Of a stretch of 64,000 bases of DNA, positions 42,231 through 52,164 are shown one piece after another. Each line of letters starts with the position of its first letter. Within the stretch, counting starts at the first letter, position 1. The stretch is taken from assembly GCA_038329865.1 (NCBI GenBank), contig JBBQNK010000007.1, positions 1 through 64,000 on the forward strand, written 5' to 3'. A model generated the notes under the pieces. That model saw only the letters and a program-made list of their open reading frames with translations, searched no databases and was not told the DNA's origin. The translations under genes were made by a program, and so were the position numbers. Origin of the DNA: JANMES01 sp038329865. GTDB lineage: Bacteria > Planctomycetota > Phycisphaerae > Tepidisphaerales > Tepidisphaeraceae.

Positions 42231-43586
42231 ATGACCGGGACGACCTCTCCTATTGAAAATAGTTCGCCCTCCACAGTCCGGGGCACCGGCTCAGACCTGA
42301 AGATCGTCATAACGGCCGATAGTGCTTCAGTCTCATTCGGCGGCGAGGCGATTCATCCAGTGCATTACTTCCGCATCCTGCGGTCGCGCGGCATTGAGGC
42401 GTGGCTGGTCGTTCATGCACGTACGCGGGAAGAGTTGCTCAAGCTTTTTCCGAACGATCAAGATCGCATCTGCACCGTGCCGGATACCGCGCTGCACAAG
42501 CTGCTCTGGACGCTCGGCCGACCGCTGCCGCACATGATCGAGTTATTCACGCTCGGGCTCGTCAGCCGAATGGTCACGCAGTGGATGCAGCGCCGCGTGA
42601 TCCGACGGCTCGTCGCCGAGCACGGCGTGAACGTGGTGCATCAGCCGATTCCGCTGGCCCCGCGGGAATGCTGCCTGTTTTACGACCTTGGCGCTCCGTT
42701 CGTCGTCGGCCCGCTCAACGGCGGGATGACTTTCCCGGCGGCGTTTCGGAAACGGCAATCGACCATCGAAGCGGCGTTCATGTCGATCGGGCGATGGATG
42801 TCGAACCTGATCAACTACTTAATTCCGGGAAAATTGCGGGCCGCCACGGTGCTGGTCGCCAATGAGCGAACGGCCGGCTGCCTGCCTTCGGGGATTCGCG
42901 GGCGCGTGGTTTCGCTGATCGACAACAGCGTCGATCTCGCCACCTGGCAACCGGCGGCGAGCGTGGTGAAAGATCCGAAGGCCCCCGCGAAGTTCGTCTA
43001 CCTCGGCCGACTCGTCGGGTGGAAAGCCGTCGACACTCTGCTCGATTCGTTCAAGCGCGTGACCGAAACCACCGGCGCGACGCTCGAGATCATCGGCGAC
43101 GGCGAACTGCGCGGCGATCTTGAAAAACAGGCCCGCGATTTGGGAATCGCGTCCGCCGTTACCTTCCGCGGCTGGGTCAGCCAGCCTGAAGCCGCCGCCG
43201 CGCTGCAGTCCGCCGACGCGCTGGTTCTGCCGAGCCTGTACGAATGCGGCGGAGCGGTGGTGCTCGAAGGAATGGCCGTTGGCCTGCCGGTGATCGCCAC
43301 CAACTGGGGCGGGCCGGCGGATTATCTCGACGACACCTGCGGCATCCTAGTCGAGCCTTCGAGCCGCAAAGCATTCATCGAAGGATTGAGCAACGCGATG
43401 ATCAAACTCGCGAAAGACCCCGAACTCCGCCTGCAAATGGGCGCCGCCGCCCGGCATCGCATCGTGACGGAATTCGACTGGCAGAAGAAAGTCGATCGCA
43501 CGCTGGAAATTTACGAAGAGGCCGTCAAACGCAGCAAGCCGCGACGCGACCCGGTCGAAAATTACGTTCCCGCATCGGCCGGCTGA
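42231..43586 (+). CDS. Glycosyltransferase family 4
   Basis: GT-B retaining glycosyltransferase of 451 residues, cytoplasmic face of the inner membrane. N-terminal domain contains GGEAIHPVHYFRILRSRGIEAWLVVHA; C-terminal nucleotide-sugar domain has FVYLGRLVGWKAVDTLLDSF, LEIIGDGELRGDLE and the E-x7-E-type PSLYECGGAVVLEGMAVGLPVIAT. A hydrophobic helix around 95-115 may touch the membrane. 175 bases after the NusG-like gene; donor sugar unknown. Confidence 0.9.
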   Translation: MTGTTSPIENSSPSTVRGTGSDLKIVITADSASVSFGGEAIHPVHYFRILRSRGIEAWLVVHARTREELLKLFPNDQDRICTVPDTALHKLLWTLGRPLPHMIELFTLGLVSRMVTQWMQRRVIRRLVAEHGVNVVHQPIPLAPRECCLFYDLGAPFVVGPLNGGMTFPAAFRKRQSTIEAAFMSIGRWMSNLINYLIPGKLRAATVLVANERTAGCLPSGIRGRVVSLIDNSVDLATWQPAASVVKDPKAPAKFVYLGRLVGWKAVDTLLDSFKRVTETTGATLEIIGDGELRGDLEKQARDLGIASAVTFRGWVSQPEAAAALQSADALVLPSLYECGGAVVLEGMAVGLPVIATNWGGPADYLDDTCGILVEPSSRKAFIEGLSNAMIKLAKDPELRLQMGAAARHRIVTEFDWQKKVDRTLEIYEEAVKRSKPRRDPVENYVPASAG

Positions 43587-43625
43587 TTGACTCCTGCTTT
43601 TCACTGCAAGCTAAGTACAAACTTG

Positions 43626-44420
43626 ATGTCTTCCTCCCACGCAAAAGTCCTGATGTTCACAATCGCATTGAACGGCTACGGCACCGTTTATTCGCGGTGC
43701 GTCGCCAGCCAGCAGAAATACGCCGAGCAACACGGCTACGACTATTTCGCGATCCGCCGACCGCGCGGGCTCGTTTCGCCGGATGTCAGTTCGTGGGTGA
43801 AGATTCCGCTGATCCGCCACGCGTTTGAAGTCGGCTATCGCTGGGTGTTCTTCATCGATGCCGACTGCCAGCTGCAGGAAGGCGCTCCGCCGGTCGAGTC
43901 GATCGAGCTGCCGGGCAAATCGCTTTACATGGCCACCGGCTACTCCGGGCGAGTGAACGCGGGTGTGATCATCGCGAAGAACACGCCGGAATCGAACGAG
44001 TTCCTCAGCAACGTGATCGACAACGCCGCCGTCGAAATGCCCGAGGACGACAAGGCCCTCTACGAGAACGGCCACGTCATTCACTACTCCAAAGATCAGC
44101 CGTACCTTCAGATTCTGGATTCGAAGTGGAACAACAATCGCGACCCCGCGCTTCAGGATTACGTTCGCCACTACAGCGCGGGCGGCCCGATGCGGAAGCT
44201 GTACAAGAAGTCGCTGATCGGCTTCACCGCCCACGTCACCAACCGCGTGCAGACGAAGATCTGGAAGAAGCTCAGCCCCGGCGGCACGCCCGCGGATCAG
44301 CTCCGCAGCCGGATCGACCGGCTGGCCGGGCAGTGCGTCCAAACCATGTTTGAATCCGCGGATCGACGATCAGCTCCTACCGACGCCAATGAGCCGAAAG
44401 AAGTTGTTGTAAATGAGTGA
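43626..44420 (+). CDS. Glycosyltransferase, GT34-like (galactosyl/mannosyl type)
   Basis: 264-residue GT-A-like enzyme. Markers are SQQKYAEQHGYDYFAIRRPR and the metal-binding FFIDADCQL (D-x-D), then GRVNAGVIIAKNTPESNEFL and DKALYENGHVIHYSKDQPYLQ. This resembles the GMA12/MNN10 group, which usually adds galactose or mannose. ATG at 43626 is preferred, as upstream codons are not conserved-looking. Its stop overlaps the start of the flippase gene by 8 bases, so the two are coupled. Confidence 0.75.
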   Translation: MSSSHAKVLMFTIALNGYGTVYSRCVASQQKYAEQHGYDYFAIRRPRGLVSPDVSSWVKIPLIRHAFEVGYRWVFFIDADCQLQEGAPPVESIELPGKSLYMATGYSGRVNAGVIIAKNTPESNEFLSNVIDNAAVEMPEDDKALYENGHVIHYSKDQPYLQILDSKWNNNRDPALQDYVRHYSAGGPMRKLYKKSLIGFTAHVTNRVQTKIWKKLSPGGTPADQLRSRIDRLAGQCVQTMFESADRRSAPTDANEPKEVVVNE

Positions 44421-45999
44421 AGCAATCGCCATTTCCGAACAGGCCACGGACGAGTTGCCCGAGCAGGATGCCGTTGGCATGCCCGCGCCGATCGTCGAAC
44501 GCGCGCAGCCTTCGCTCCGCAGCCGGGCGATCCGCGGCTCGATCTGGACGATGCTCGGCTATGCACTGGCGCAAATTCTTCGCCTCGGCAGCAACCTGAT
44601 TCTCACTCGCCTGCTCTTCCCGGCCGTCTACGGGCAGATGGCGATCGTCAGCATCTTCTTCCAAGGGTTGCAGATGTTTTCCGACGTCGGCATCGGCCCG
44701 AGTATCATTCAAAACCCGCGCGGCGAAGACCCGAAGTTCCTCAACACCGCCTGGACGATGCAGGCCATCCGCGGGTTCGTGATCATGCTCTGCACGATCG
44801 CGGTCGCCTGGCCGGTCGCCAAAATCTACGGGCAGCCGGATCTGCTGTACGTGCTCCCGGTCATCGGTTTAACGGCGCTCATCGGCGGCTTCAACTCCAC
44901 CGCGATGTTCACGCTCAACCGGCGGATCGAAGTGGCGAAGCTCACCGTGCTCGACGTGTTCACGCAGCTTGCGTCGATCGTAACGATGGTCATCTGGGCC
45001 TACTTCAGCCGCACGGTGTGGGCGCTGGTGGCGGGCAATGTGGTCTTCAGCCTCGTGCGAATGATCGCGAGCCATTTCCTGATTCCGGGCACGAAAAATC
45101 GGCTGATGTGGGACAAGGAATGCGCCGGCGCGCTGATCAAATTCGGGCGATGGATTTTCGTCAGCACCCTGCTCACGTTCTTCGCCGGCGAGGCCGATCG
45201 CATGATCTTCGGCATGAAGATTCCGCTGGCGGCGTTGGGCATCTACACCATCGCCACCATGCTCGCGGGGCTGCCCACGCAGGCGATTATCAAGGTCGCC
45301 AACTCGATCACCTTCGCCGTCTTCAGCCGGGCCGGCGATGACCGCTCGCATGATTCACTCGCGTCGATTTTCTCGCAGATTCGCTACCCGATCCTCGTCT
45401 TCAGTGCCGTGGCGGTTTCAGGCATGATCGTGACCGGCCCGGCGCTGATCAACTTCATGTACGACGAACGCTACCGCACTGGCGGATGGATGCTGCAGTT
45501 GTGCGCGGTGTGCGCGTGGTTCGAAATTCTGGAAACCACCAACGGCTCAGCGGTCCTCGCGCTCGGCCGGCCGGGTTGGCTGGTGATCGCCAACAGCTGC
45601 AAGCTGTTCGGCCTGCTCGCGTTCATCCCGCTCGGCCAGGTGATCGGCACGCGTTACGGCAGTCCGTTTGTCGGCATGTTGATCGGGCTGATTTTGTCGG
45701 AAGTGATTCGCTACGTCTCGTCGGGCATTGCCCTGCATCGGCAGGGTTACGGTTCGTTCCGAGATGACACGCTGATGTCATTGCTTGCCGCCGCGATCGC
45801 GGGCGCGGGAATGCTGATCGAGCACCTGCTTAAGGGCGTTCTGCCGACAGCGTGGCTGGCGGCGTTGATAGCAGGAACGCTGGTCGCGCTGGCGTGGTCG
45901 CCGATGGTCTGGCGGGCGTACCAGGGCGTGTTTGCACCGAAGCGAAAAAAGCCTGCCGGCTTCGAAGCCATTGTCCCTGCCGTCGTCGCGGCCAGTTGA
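44413..45999 (+). CDS. Wzx-type polysaccharide flippase (MOP superfamily)
   Basis: Inner-membrane lipid-linked oligosaccharide flippase, 528 residues, with 12-14 predicted transmembrane segments. Family start signature: AIRGSIWTMLGYALAQILRLGSNLILTRLLFPAVYGQMAIVSIFFQG, followed by GIGPSIIQNPR. Conserved basic and acidic residues typical of Wzx lie in loops (GEADRMIFGMKIPL). It moves the undecaprenyl-linked repeat unit to the periplasm for polymerisation by the Wzy-like protein encoded at 47210. Confidence 0.9.
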   Translation: MSEAIAISEQATDELPEQDAVGMPAPIVERAQPSLRSRAIRGSIWTMLGYALAQILRLGSNLILTRLLFPAVYGQMAIVSIFFQGLQMFSDVGIGPSIIQNPRGEDPKFLNTAWTMQAIRGFVIMLCTIAVAWPVAKIYGQPDLLYVLPVIGLTALIGGFNSTAMFTLNRRIEVAKLTVLDVFTQLASIVTMVIWAYFSRTVWALVAGNVVFSLVRMIASHFLIPGTKNRLMWDKECAGALIKFGRWIFVSTLLTFFAGEADRMIFGMKIPLAALGIYTIATMLAGLPTQAIIKVANSITFAVFSRAGDDRSHDSLASIFSQIRYPILVFSAVAVSGMIVTGPALINFMYDERYRTGGWMLQLCAVCAWFEILETTNGSAVLALGRPGWLVIANSCKLFGLLAFIPLGQVIGTRYGSPFVGMLIGLILSEVIRYVSSGIALHRQGYGSFRDDTLMSLLAAAIAGAGMLIEHLLKGVLPTAWLAALIAGTLVALAWSPMVWRAYQGVFAPKRKKPAGFEAIVPAVVAAS

Positions 46000-46018
46000 A
46001 TTGTCGGAGCGGTGTTTC

Positions 46019-47176
46019 ATGAAAATCACGTTCATTTTAGAAAACGCATGCATGGCCGGCGGGATTCGCGTGGCCTCGATCTACGCGGATCGTCTGCAGC
46101 GGCGCGGGCATGACGTCGTCGTCGTCTCAACGCCCATCAAGCCGCAGCCGCTTCGGCGGAAGGTCAGCAGCCTCGTCAAAGGTCGCGGCTGGCCGAGCGA
46201 TCCGAATTTTTTGTGGGCTTCGCACTTCGATACCGTCGACGTCGATCACCGCATCCTCACTAAATACCGCCCCGTCACCGATGCCGACGTTCCTGATGCG
46301 GATGTAGTCATCGCCACGTGGTGGGAGACAGCCGAGTGGGTCAACCGCCTTTCGCCGCGCAAGGGCTCCAAGGCGTATCTCATTCAGCACGACGAATCGT
46401 TGTTCGAAAATCAGCCGGCCGATCGTGTCGCCGCGACGTGGCAAATGCCGCTGCACAAGATCACGATTTCCAAGTGGCTTACTGAGTTGGCCGGCGTGCG
46501 GTGTGGTGACGAGGTTGTCTCGCACATGCCCAACAGCGTCGACACGAACCAATTCCACGCCGCGCCTCGTGGCCGGCAAACTCGGCCGACGGTTGGTTTT
46601 CTTTACAACCCCACGCCGTTCAAGGGATACACGCAGGCCGTTGAAGTGATACATCGCGCGATGGCGCATATTCCTGAGATGCGCTGCATTTCGTTCGGCA
46701 ACTTTGCCGTTTCGAATGACTATTCCTTGCCGCCCAACTGCGATTTCACGTCCAAGCCGGCGCAGGATCGCATTCGCGATCTGTACGCCGCGTGCGACGT
46801 ATGGCTGTGTGCGAGCCTGAGCGAAGGGTTCCATCTCCCGCCGCTTGAAGCGATGGCCTGCCGGTGCCCGGTGGTATCGACCCGCGTCGGCGGGCCGGTC
46901 GACACGATTGAAGAAGGCATCAACGGCCACCTCGTCGATGTCGGCGATGTGACCGGTCTTGCCGAGCGATTGGTACGCGTCCTGCGGCTTCCGCAAAACC
47001 AGTGGCGGCAAATGTCCGACGCGGCCTATTCAACTGCGGTAAGCTATTCATGGGACGACGCGACGGATCTGCTGGAGGACGCGTTCAAGCTGGCGATCCA
47101 CAAGTCCCGGTCGCCCCAACACCGGCTGCAAATGACCTTGGCGGGCAGCAAAAAGGCCGCATCGATTGCGCTCTGA
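46019..47176 (+). CDS. Glycosyltransferase family 4
   Basis: GT-B enzyme of 385 residues. N-terminal domain: MKITFILENACMAGGIRVASIYADRL, ADVVIATWWETAEWV; C-terminal domain: VGFLYNPTPFKGYTQAVEV and CDVWLCASLSEGFHLPPLEAMACRCPVV, which carries the donor-binding glutamates. ATG at 46019 has GGAG upstream. It follows the flippase gene by 19 bases. Confidence 0.9.
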   Translation: MKITFILENACMAGGIRVASIYADRLQRRGHDVVVVSTPIKPQPLRRKVSSLVKGRGWPSDPNFLWASHFDTVDVDHRILTKYRPVTDADVPDADVVIATWWETAEWVNRLSPRKGSKAYLIQHDESLFENQPADRVAATWQMPLHKITISKWLTELAGVRCGDEVVSHMPNSVDTNQFHAAPRGRQTRPTVGFLYNPTPFKGYTQAVEVIHRAMAHIPEMRCISFGNFAVSNDYSLPPNCDFTSKPAQDRIRDLYAACDVWLCASLSEGFHLPPLEAMACRCPVVSTRVGGPVDTIEEGINGHLVDVGDVTGLAERLVRVLRLPQNQWRQMSDAAYSTAVSYSWDDATDLLEDAFKLAIHKSRSPQHRLQMTLAGSKKAASIAL

Positions 47177-47209
47177 TCGCGCTCTGAATTCTGAATCGGT
47201 AATCCTGCA

Positions 47210-48622
47210 ATGACTCCCTTAGTTCCCATCACGATGTTCGGCTGGATCGGCGTGGTGCTGCTCCTCTTCTGGCGCCTGTCGCCGCAGAAGGCGATCATCA
47301 CCGCGTTTGTCATCGGCTGGCTGTTCCTCCCGATGGCCAAGTACGAATTGCCCGGGCCGGACTACACCAAAGCCTCCGCCACGTGCCTGAGCGTGCTGCT
47401 GGCGGCGATGATCTTCGACAGCAAGCGGCTGCTGTCGTTGTCGTTCTGCCCTTCGGTGGTGGATATTCCGATGCTCGTCTGGTGCCTCTGCCCGCTGGCA
47501 TCTGCGATTTCCAATGGGCCGGATCTTACGCTGTATGACGGCCTTTCCGCCGTGTTCGAGCAGGTGGTGACGTGGGGATTGCCTTACCTCATCGGGCGGA
47601 TTTACCTCGGCCATCTCGTCGGATTGAGAGGACTCACCTACGGGATTTTTGTCGGCGGGCTCCTGTACATTCCGCTTTGCTGGATCGAGATGCGCTTCAG
47701 CCCGCAGTTGCATCACTGGATCTACGGCTATTTTCAGCACGACTTCGGCCAGACGATTCGCGAGTCCGGGTATCGGCCGATGGTGTTCATGGAGCACGGG
47801 CTGGCGGTCGCGATGTACATGACCACCGCCACGATCGCCGGCGTCTGGCTCTGGCGCACCGGCGCTGTCCGAGAGATCTACGGCTTCCCGATCGCCTGGT
47901 TCGTTCTTCCTCTGCTGGCCACGACTGTCATGCTGAAGTCGGCGGCGGCGCTGCTGTTCCTGATGACGGGGCTGGCGACACTGATCGTCGGGCAGATGTT
48001 CCGCACGCGCCTGCTTCTGGCGGCACTGATGTTGATCCCCGCGATTTACGTGACCGCACGCATCGTCGGCGAATGGGACGCGCCGGAAGTAGTCGCAAAA
48101 GTGCGCGAGAGCGCCGGCGCGGACCGCGCACAGTCGTTCGAGTTCCGCCTGCAGAACGAACGCCTGATCGCCGAACGCGCCGAACGCCAGCCGACCTTCG
48201 GCTGGGGGCTTTTCGGGCGCGCGTTCGTCAAGAACTCGCGAGGTCAGATCACCTCCACGCCGGACTCATTGTGGATCATCGCACTTGGCCAAACCGGCCT
48301 GGTCGGCCTTATCGCGCTGGGCGCACTGATGATTCCCGTCGCCGTCGTGCTGCTGCGGCTGCAGTTGAGCGCGTGGACCGATCCCAAATATGTAGGCCTG
48401 ATCGTGGGCTCGGTTCTGCTCGCGCTTTACGCGCTCGATAACCTCCTGAACAACATGCCCAACCCGATTTTCCTTCTGGCGTTGGGCGGAATCACCGGCT
48501 TGATCGCCAAACCCGTGGTCACACGCCGCCGCCTTGCACCCATGCCCCGGCATTTCGCCACGGCAGGCAATTTCGAGCCGGCCGACGCTGCCGCTCCGCA
48601 ATGGGATCCGAGCCTCAACTGA
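47210..48622 (+). CDS. O-antigen ligase/polymerase-like membrane protein (Wzy-like)
   Basis: 470-residue polytopic protein with about 11-12 hydrophobic segments. The large periplasmic loop before the last helices carries SFEFRLQNERLIAERAERQPTFGWG, the R-x-x-x-W/G-like area typical of Wzy/WaaL proteins, followed by SLWIIALGQTGLVGLIALGA. Position in the cluster between the flippase and further glycosyltransferases fits repeat-unit polymerisation. Polymerase versus ligase cannot be told from sequence. Confidence 0.82.
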   Translation: MTPLVPITMFGWIGVVLLLFWRLSPQKAIITAFVIGWLFLPMAKYELPGPDYTKASATCLSVLLAAMIFDSKRLLSLSFCPSVVDIPMLVWCLCPLASAISNGPDLTLYDGLSAVFEQVVTWGLPYLIGRIYLGHLVGLRGLTYGIFVGGLLYIPLCWIEMRFSPQLHHWIYGYFQHDFGQTIRESGYRPMVFMEHGLAVAMYMTTATIAGVWLWRTGAVREIYGFPIAWFVLPLLATTVMLKSAAALLFLMTGLATLIVGQMFRTRLLLAALMLIPAIYVTARIVGEWDAPEVVAKVRESAGADRAQSFEFRLQNERLIAERAERQPTFGWGLFGRAFVKNSRGQITSTPDSLWIIALGQTGLVGLIALGALMIPVAVVLLRLQLSAWTDPKYVGLIVGSVLLALYALDNLLNNMPNPIFLLALGGITGLIAKPVVTRRRLAPMPRHFATAGNFEPADAAAPQWDPSLN

Positions 48623-48640
48623 TTTAGGAGAATCTTCCCC

Positions 48641-49633
48641 ATGAGCCAGACGCTTACCAAATCCGGCAAGACGCTCGTCGTGATCGTGAACACGCGGCAG
48701 GCGGACATGACCATCGACGCGCTTCGCGCGCTCAATGTAGAAATGAAAGCCCTGCCCGGCCTGCACGTTTCCGTGGCCGACAACGCCTCCGGCGACGGCT
48801 CGGAAGAAAAGCTCCGCGCCGCGATGAACGAACTCGGTTGGGGCGAGCGCGGGCAGGTCGTACAGACCGGCCGGAACGGCGGCTTCTCGTTCGGCAATAA
48901 CGCCAGCATGCGGCCCGCATTGAGCTGGCCGGAACCGCCGGATTACTTCTTGCTGCTGAACCCGGACACGCTCGTCAAACCTGGCGCGATGAAGGCGATC
49001 ATCGATTTCATGGACAGCCGCCCCGATGTCGGCCTGGCCGGCAGCAAGATGATCTACCCGGACGGCACGACGCAGCTTTCGAGCTTCCGATTCCACTCCG
49101 TGCTGAGCGAGCTTGAGCGCGGCCTGCGAATCGGCGTCGTTTCCAAGCTGTTGAAAGACCACACGGTAGTCATCGACCTGCCGGAAGATCGGCCGACCGA
49201 AGTCGATTGGGTCGGCGGGGCTTCATTCATGATCCGCCGGGAAGTGATCGAGAAGATCGGCCTGCTCGATGAGAATTATTTCGTCTACTACGAAGAAACC
49301 GAGTACTGCCTGCGTGCCAAGCGTGCCGGCTTTTCAAGCTGGTACGTGCCGCAGAGCGTGATCGTACACCTGGAAGGTCAAAGCACCGGCGTGAGCGACA
49401 AGACGAAAAAAGCCAAGCGCCGCGCCCGCTACTGGTTCGATTCTCGCCGCCGGTATTTCGTCACCAACCACGGGCCGTTCACCGCCGTGGTGGCGAACGT
49501 CACTTACGCCAGTGCGTTGGCGACGTACCGCGTGCGTGAGTTCATCCAGCGCAAGCCGCCGCAGGATCCGCCGCACTTTCTTTGGGATTTCGTGAAGTAC
49601 AACTTTTTCGCTACGCGCCGTATCAGCCGATGA
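48641..49633 (+). CDS. Glycosyltransferase family 2 (rhamnosyltransferase-like)
   Basis: GT-A inverting enzyme of 330 residues. VVIVNTRQADMTIDALRALN at the start, VADNASGDGSEEKL, NGGFSFGNNASMRPAL, the D-x-D-like LLLNPDTLVKPGAM, and the acceptor-site VDWVGGASFMIRREVIEKIG and YYEETEYCLRAKRAGF. The layout matches dTDP-rhamnosyl and related transferases. Shine-Dalgarno AGGAGAA about 9 bases before ATG. Confidence 0.9.
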   Translation: MSQTLTKSGKTLVVIVNTRQADMTIDALRALNVEMKALPGLHVSVADNASGDGSEEKLRAAMNELGWGERGQVVQTGRNGGFSFGNNASMRPALSWPEPPDYFLLLNPDTLVKPGAMKAIIDFMDSRPDVGLAGSKMIYPDGTTQLSSFRFHSVLSELERGLRIGVVSKLLKDHTVVIDLPEDRPTEVDWVGGASFMIRREVIEKIGLLDENYFVYYEETEYCLRAKRAGFSSWYVPQSVIVHLEGQSTGVSDKTKKAKRRARYWFDSRRRYFVTNHGPFTAVVANVTYASALATYRVREFIQRKPPQDPPHFLWDFVKYNFFATRRISR

Positions 49634-49662
49634 GCCTGCGATGACCCTTCGATGACCCACCG

Positions 49663-50940
49663 ATGAGTTCTCAACCATCCCAACACAATCCGCTGCGAAT
49701 CGTCTATGCCGCCGGTCCCGGCGACGTAGCAGGCACGTACGGCTACTGGCGCGACGGGCAGGACGATCCCACCCAGGTGGCGATGACCTGCTCGGGCATG
49801 TTCTACGATCTCTGCCGCGCCAACGGCGATATGGGATACGTCATCGCATCCAACCGTCGGCCGGCCCGGATCGTAAACAAGACGTTTCTCATCGAGCACC
49901 GCCCGATTCGTTTTCTTCAAAGCGCGGCGGTGCTTTATCACCTCGGGCAAGTCTGGTCGGGCCTCCGGTTGCTGGTGTCTGCGGTGCGGTATCGGGCGGA
50001 CGCGGCGGTGGTCGTCGAAGGTTCCACCCACTGGTTCATGCTCGGGCTGTTTCGATATTTCGGCATCGCCGTCATTCCAAGCCTGCACTGCGTGCTTTGG
50101 CCAAAGTTCCGACAGACGGGCAGGAAGCCGAACTGGGTCAGCCGGACGATTCGCTCGCTGAGCTGCCGATTCTTCGCCAAAACGCGATCGGGCATTCTGG
50201 TCATGTCATCGGACATCGCCGCCCAGGTTCGTGAAGTCAGTGACGGGAAAGCCCGCAACATTGTCAGCTTTCTGCCGACTTACAAAGCCTCGGCTTTTGA
50301 TGGCATTCAACCCTGCGATCCTGAGCAACGGCCCTTCCGCGTGCTGTTCGCCGGCCGCGTTGAAACTAACAAAGGCGTTTTCGATTTGCTGAACATCGCC
50401 AAACGTTTCGCCGCGGCTGGGCGGTCGGAGATCGAGTTCGATCTCTGCGGCACGGGCGGCGCACTGGAATCGCTCAAGCAGCAAGCCGCCGCCGCTGGTG
50501 TTCAGGCGCGGTTCCGCTGTCACGGACATTGCGAGCGCTCGACGATGCGGGAGATGTATTCCAAGTCGCACGTTGTGATCGTTCCGACCCGAACCGATTT
50601 CGTCGAAGGCTTCAACCAGGTGATCGCCGAAGCCGTCCTCGCCGGCCGGCCGGTGATTACGTCGGCCGTTTGCCCGGCGCTGGAATACGTGCGCGGCGCC
50701 GCGATCGAAGTCGCTCCCGATGACGAGAATGCCTACGGCGATGCCATCCTCTCGCTGTGTGACAACCCGGCGCTGCTGACCGAGAAGCTGGCCGCCTGCA
50801 CAAAGTTCCGCGAGCAATTCCTGGATCTTGGCAACGCGTGGAATGCAAACCTGCGGCTTCTGCTGGAGCACGTTCGCCACCGGGGTGTGAAACATTCCTC
50901 TTCTGCGACCGCTGTTTATCCCTCTCAGCCTGTTGCTTAG
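49663..50940 (+). CDS. Glycosyltransferase family 4
   Basis: GT-B enzyme of 425 residues. Acceptor-domain motifs RIVYAAGPGDVAGTYGYW and AAVVVEGSTHWFMLGLFRYF; C-terminal FRVLFAGRVETNKGVFDLLN, LCGTGGALESLKQQAA and VIVPTRTDFVEGFNQVIAEAVLAGRPVIT hold the donor site. It begins 29 bases after the GT2 gene. Donor and linkage unknown. Confidence 0.9.
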   Translation: MSSQPSQHNPLRIVYAAGPGDVAGTYGYWRDGQDDPTQVAMTCSGMFYDLCRANGDMGYVIASNRRPARIVNKTFLIEHRPIRFLQSAAVLYHLGQVWSGLRLLVSAVRYRADAAVVVEGSTHWFMLGLFRYFGIAVIPSLHCVLWPKFRQTGRKPNWVSRTIRSLSCRFFAKTRSGILVMSSDIAAQVREVSDGKARNIVSFLPTYKASAFDGIQPCDPEQRPFRVLFAGRVETNKGVFDLLNIAKRFAAAGRSEIEFDLCGTGGALESLKQQAAAAGVQARFRCHGHCERSTMREMYSKSHVVIVPTRTDFVEGFNQVIAEAVLAGRPVITSAVCPALEYVRGAAIEVAPDDENAYGDAILSLCDNPALLTEKLAACTKFREQFLDLGNAWNANLRLLLEHVRHRGVKHSSSATAVYPSQPVA

Positions 50941-50973
50941 TCGCGCCGGCTGATTCATCCAAAGTTCGACTCA

Positions 50974-52164
50974 ATGCTGATGCAAAACATGCAAATTGCG
51001 CCTTTCGCTACGACGCCGCCTCTTCGAGTGCTTTTCGCACTGCCGGGACTCCACCGCGTGGTTCGCGGCGCGGAAGTGGCGCTGGAAGAACTGGCCCGTC
51101 ACGTCGCCGCCATCCGCGGGTTTGATGTAACGGTCATCGGATCGGGCGAGACGCGCATTGGCGAGCCGTATCGCTATCACCGCGCCCGCTGCATCCCGCG
51201 CGAGTTCTTCGAGAAATGGCCGTCGCTGCCTTACCTGCGCGATTACTACACGTACGAGGAACTGAGCTTCGTGCCCGGCCTGTTCATGAAGTATTCGCCG
51301 TCGAACTTCGACGTGACGGTGACTTGCGGCTACCCGTACACCAACTGGATGCTCCGGCGCGGTCCGCACGGGCGCCGGCCGAAGCATGTGTACGTCACCC
51401 AGAACGGCGACTGGATGTGTCATGCTAAAAATTGGGAATACAAGCACTTTTCCTGCGACGGCCTGGTTTGCACGAATCCCGAGTACTATGACCGCCTTCG
51501 TGACCACTGGCCCAGCGTGTTGATCCCCAACGGCGTGAACCCCAAGGTGTTTCAGCCCGGCTTGGGTGATCGCCCGGATCTCGGCCTACCGCTCTATAAG
51601 CCGGTGTGCTTGATGGTCAGCGCGCTGATTCCGAGCAAGCGTGTTCTCGAAGCCATTCACGCCGTGGCCGAGCTGCCGGATCTGCTTCTTGTCATCGCCG
51701 GCGACGGTGAATTGCGGCGCGAAGTTCAGGCACTCGGCTCGCGATTGCTCCCCGGACGATTCAAGCTGGTCTCACTCGAGCGCGACCGCATGCCGCTGCT
51801 CTACCAGTCGGCCGACATCTTTCTGCACATGAGCCAGGACGAGCCCAGCGCCAATTCCTACATCGAAGCGCTGGCCAGCGGGTTGCCGATCGTCACGCAC
51901 GATCGCGATGTGACGCGATGGACCCTCGAAGACTCGGCGGTGCTGGTGAACACGTCTTCAAAGGCAGACGTCGTGCGCGGCATTCGGGAGGCGATCAACT
52001 TGCGTTCGTCTGCTGACGTCGAGCATCGCCGCAAGATCGTCTTTCGGCGGTTTTCGTGGTCGGGTATCGCCAAGCAGTACGCCGGATTCTTCCGCTCGCT
52101 CGCGTATACGCCGGCGCGGAGCAATCGACCGCGTCAGCCGGCCAAGGCGGGAGGACGCTCGTGA
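50974..52164 (+). CDS. Glycosyltransferase family 4
   Basis: GT-B enzyme of 396 residues. RVLFALPGLHRVVRGAEVAL, VTQNGDWMCHAKNWEYKHF and IPNGVNPKVFQPGL in the first half; VCLMVSALIPSKRVLEAIHA and FLHMSQDEPSANSYIEALASGLPIVTHD in the second. The double MLMQNMQ start allows ATG at 50974 or 50986. Its TGA overlaps the GTG of the next gene (GTGA). Confidence 0.9.
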   Translation: MLMQNMQIAPFATTPPLRVLFALPGLHRVVRGAEVALEELARHVAAIRGFDVTVIGSGETRIGEPYRYHRARCIPREFFEKWPSLPYLRDYYTYEELSFVPGLFMKYSPSNFDVTVTCGYPYTNWMLRRGPHGRRPKHVYVTQNGDWMCHAKNWEYKHFSCDGLVCTNPEYYDRLRDHWPSVLIPNGVNPKVFQPGLGDRPDLGLPLYKPVCLMVSALIPSKRVLEAIHAVAELPDLLLVIAGDGELRREVQALGSRLLPGRFKLVSLERDRMPLLYQSADIFLHMSQDEPSANSYIEALASGLPIVTHDRDVTRWTLEDSAVLVNTSSKADVVRGIREAINLRSSADVEHRRKIVFRRFSWSGIAKQYAGFFRSLAYTPARSNRPRQPAKAGGRS